A stretch of DNA of 42,018 bases from a virus, in IMG/VR virus record IMGVR_UViG_3300010368_000003, positions 1 to 42,018 of that record, one strand, 5' to 3'. The first letter of the stretch is position 1. Each line of letters opens with the position of its first letter. Positions 41,238-42,018 of this stretch are shown piece after piece. Below the pieces are notes generated by a model. It ran no database searches. It had not been told where the DNA came from and saw only the letters and a list, made by a program, of their open reading frames with translations. The translations under genes and the position numbers were made by a program.

Positions 41238-41322
41238 GCCCCGATGGCGGAATTGGTAGACGCGCTTGACTCAAAATCAAGTATCGAAGGGTGTGCTGGT
41301 TCGATTCCAGTTCGGGGCACCA
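41238..41322 (+). tRNA. tRNA-Leu (anticodon CAA), probable attP region
   Basis: The full cloverleaf can be traced: acceptor GCCCCGA/TCGGGGC, D stem GCG/CGC, anticodon stem CTTGA/TCAAG with loop CTCAAAA (anticodon CAA), a 13-base variable arm as in class II tRNAs, T stem GCTGG/CCAGT with loop TTCGATT, and an encoded CCA end. It is 85 bases long with CCA. It lies 10 bases after the integrase stop. tRNA-Leu genes are known integration targets of T7-like cyanophages and pelagiphages, so this is probably the attachment region, here with an intact tRNA. Confidence 0.95.
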
Positions 41323-41332
41323 TTAATAAAGT

Positions 41333-41356
41333 AACCACCCAAGAGGTGGTTTTTTA
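41333..41356 (+). terminator. Intrinsic terminator after tRNA-Leu
   Basis: AACCACC-CAAGA-GGTGGTT forms a 7-bp stem followed by a run of T. It lies 10 bases after the CCA end and ends transcription of the integrase-tRNA unit. Confidence 0.85.
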
Positions 41357-41373
41357 ACGTCTGTAAACAATTC

Positions 41374-41421
41374 AAATAGGGTGCCGATTCGATTCCCAAA
41401 TAGGGTGCCGATTCGATTCCC
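41374..41421. repeat. Perfect tandem repeat, 2 x 24 bp, resembling a tRNA T-arm
   Basis: Two identical, directly adjacent copies of a 24-bp unit containing GGTGCCGATTCGATTCCC. The GATTCGATTCC part resembles the T-arm of the adjacent tRNA (GGTTCGATTCC). They may be integrase arm-binding sites, remnants of attachment-site duplication, or operator half-sites, since each holds a GTGCC. Confidence 0.85.
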
Positions 41422-41448
41422 GTTTAAAAGCGTGCCATAAATCGTGCC

Positions 41449-41472
41449 ATTCGTGCCATAACTTAGTGGCAC
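41449..41472. promoter_or_regulatory. GTGCCA palindrome, 24-bp repeat copy 1 (candidate operator)
   Basis: ATTC followed by GTGCCATAACTTAGTGGCAC. The 6-bp arms GTGCCA and TGGCAC face each other across 8 bases. The whole 24-bp string recurs exactly at 41777-41800. Further single GTGCCA or TGGCAC words lie at 41432, 41444, 41477, 41575 and 41770. Confidence 0.75.
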
Positions 41473-41668
41473 CAACTGGCACAGATCGGAGACTCTCCCG
41501 CATAAAGAATATATATTAAATGGATTTAATCATATGAATCAACAACTTAGCTTACATCATGCATAGACCAAACTGTGCCATAATACATACCACTGAGACT
41601 CAAAATCCCGCGTAACACTTTAAAAAATCCCTCTCCAAAATAAGACAGTCATTCAAACGTGATATCAT

Positions 41669-41707
41669 TAGACACCTCTCCTTCATTGGGCGGTGTCTAT
41701 TTTTTTG
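41669..41707 (+). terminator. Intrinsic terminator upstream of RNAP control region
   Basis: A perfect 8-bp stem TAGACACC / GGTGTCTA with a 15-base loop followed by TTTTTTT. It insulates the RNAP gene from upstream transcription, so RNAP expression must start within the next ~190 bases. Confidence 0.85.
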
Positions 41708-41776
41708 TCTATTCGATCTCCAAAGACTGATAAACACTAAATTGATACTACTAAATAATGGGGAGCTTAGTGCCAC

Positions 41777-41800
41777 ATTCGTGCCATAACTTAGTGGCAC
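41777..41800. promoter_or_regulatory. GTGCCA palindrome, 24-bp repeat copy 2, next to the RNAP promoter
   Basis: Exact second copy of the 24-bp repeat at 41449. It ends 10 bases before phage-type promoter copy 4. A dimeric repressor bound here, or looping between the two copies 328 bp apart, could shut off RNAP expression. This function is inference. Confidence 0.7.
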
Positions 41801-41810
41801 ACCATTCTCG

Positions 41811-41840
41811 AAATCCGTTCCGGACACCTAAGGAGAACTC
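41811..41840 (+). promoter_or_regulatory. Phage-type promoter copy 4, upstream of RNAP
   Basis: Fourth copy of the TCCGTTCCGGACACCT-WAGGAGA element, about 100 bases before the RNAP ATG on the circular map (ATG at 41939 in the repeated end). If read by the phage polymerase, it makes a positive feedback loop on RNAP itself. Confidence 0.75.
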
Positions 41841-41895
41841 TAAAGAGATATCTAAAGAAACCACTCTTAAGTAACCAATCTATAGATACAACTCA

Positions 41896-42018
41896 ATGAG
41901 ACATCTATAGACCCCCAAAGACAACCTAAAGGAATCGTATGACTACAAACAACGAACTCTTGATTGACGTTCAGATCCGCCTTGAATCCGAGATGACCAA
42001 GAAAGGAATAGACCGTTA
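41896..42018. repeat. Terminal overlap, right copy (identical to 1-123)
   Basis: The last 123 bases repeat bases 1-123 without a difference, so the unit length of the circle is 41,895 bp. The repeat contains the RNAP leader and the beginning of its coding sequence. Confidence 0.95.
41939..42018 (+). CDS. RNA polymerase gene, 5' end repeated by circular overlap (partial)
   Basis: The first 26 complete codons of the gene at 44-2515 appear again because the contig ends overlap. This is not a second gene. The same AAAGGA ribosome-binding site precedes the ATG. In a closed map this entry merges with the gene at 44. Confidence 0.95.
   Translation, partial: MTTNNELLIDVQIRLESEMTKKGIDR

Larger units (their letters stand above)
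41323..41895. other. Regulatory region between tRNA-Leu and RNA polymerase gene
   Basis: No gene is supported. In order: tRNA terminator, a perfect 24-bp tandem repeat, a cluster of GTGCCA/TGGCAC words, an AT-rich stretch with inverted repeat ATTAAAT-GG-ATTTAAT (41515-41530), a strong terminator, a second copy of the 24-bp GTGCCA repeat, phage-type promoter copy 4, and an A-rich leader with several CTAAAG words. It looks like a combined attachment and lysis-lysogeny control region. Confidence 0.7.

Noticed and set aside
41600-41827. Minus-strand open frame of 75 codons upstream of RNAP
   Set aside because: It crosses a perfect terminator hairpin, the repeated palindrome and the phage-type promoter, and its composition is non-coding.

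Overview
This window is an essentially complete genome of a T7-like podovirus (Autographiviridae-type) that carries a lysogeny module. The last 123 bases (41896-42018) repeat bases 1-123 exactly, so the sequence is a circularly closed assembly of about 41,895 bp cut just upstream of the RNA polymerase gene. All recognised genes are on the + strand, tightly packed, with many ATGA/TAATG stop-start overlaps. The host is not stated. The betaproteobacterial look of the tRNA-Leu and of the 12084-12839 gene suggests a Burkholderiales-type (perhaps freshwater) host; that is inference only.

Layout, following the circle: (1) 44-3161, single-subunit RNA polymerase and an HNH endonuclease. (2) 3199-3271, the first phage-type promoter followed at once by an intrinsic terminator, a plausible early/middle switch. 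(3) 3294-14052, DNA metabolism: ssDNA-binding protein, endonuclease I, amidase lysozyme, primase-helicase with an internal start, MazG-like pyrophosphohydrolase, ThyX, class II (B12-dependent) ribonucleotide reductase, family A DNA polymerase, 5'-3' exonuclease, a DUF3310 protein and small unknowns. (4) 14051-29648, a second promoter and the virion genes: gp7.3-like protein, portal, scaffold, 3TM holin, capsid, a repeat-rich head-fibre-like protein, two tail tube proteins and four internal virion proteins, the largest carrying a lambda-R-like muralytic domain. (5) 29715-33819, three tail-fibre/tailspike genes, AT-richer than the rest. (6) 33816-37115, small membrane proteins, an HExxH protein, small terminase, a second HNH endonuclease and large terminase. 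(7) 37114-38434, a third promoter and 1.3 kb of gene-poor DNA full of inverted repeats, short repeats and G-runs, the probable site of the physical genome ends and early host promoters. (8) 38435-39249, four small early genes. (9) 39708-41322, a small gene, a MarR-like winged-helix protein, a tyrosine integrase and an intact tRNA-Leu(CAA) that probably marks attP. (10) 41323-41895, a regulatory region with tandem 24-bp repeats, clustered GTGCCA sites, two copies of a perfect 24-bp repeat containing a palindrome, two terminators and a fourth phage-type promoter reading into the RNA polymerase gene.

How it fits together: the phage polymerase would read four near-identical promoters (TCCGTTCCGGACACCT core) in front of the RNAP, replication and structural modules and at the packaging end. 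The most notable feature is the apparent control region between integrase/tRNA and RNAP, where a repeated GTGCCA palindrome lies 10 bp from the promoter of the polymerase gene. This suggests a lysis-lysogeny switch that acts by controlling the phage's own RNA polymerase.
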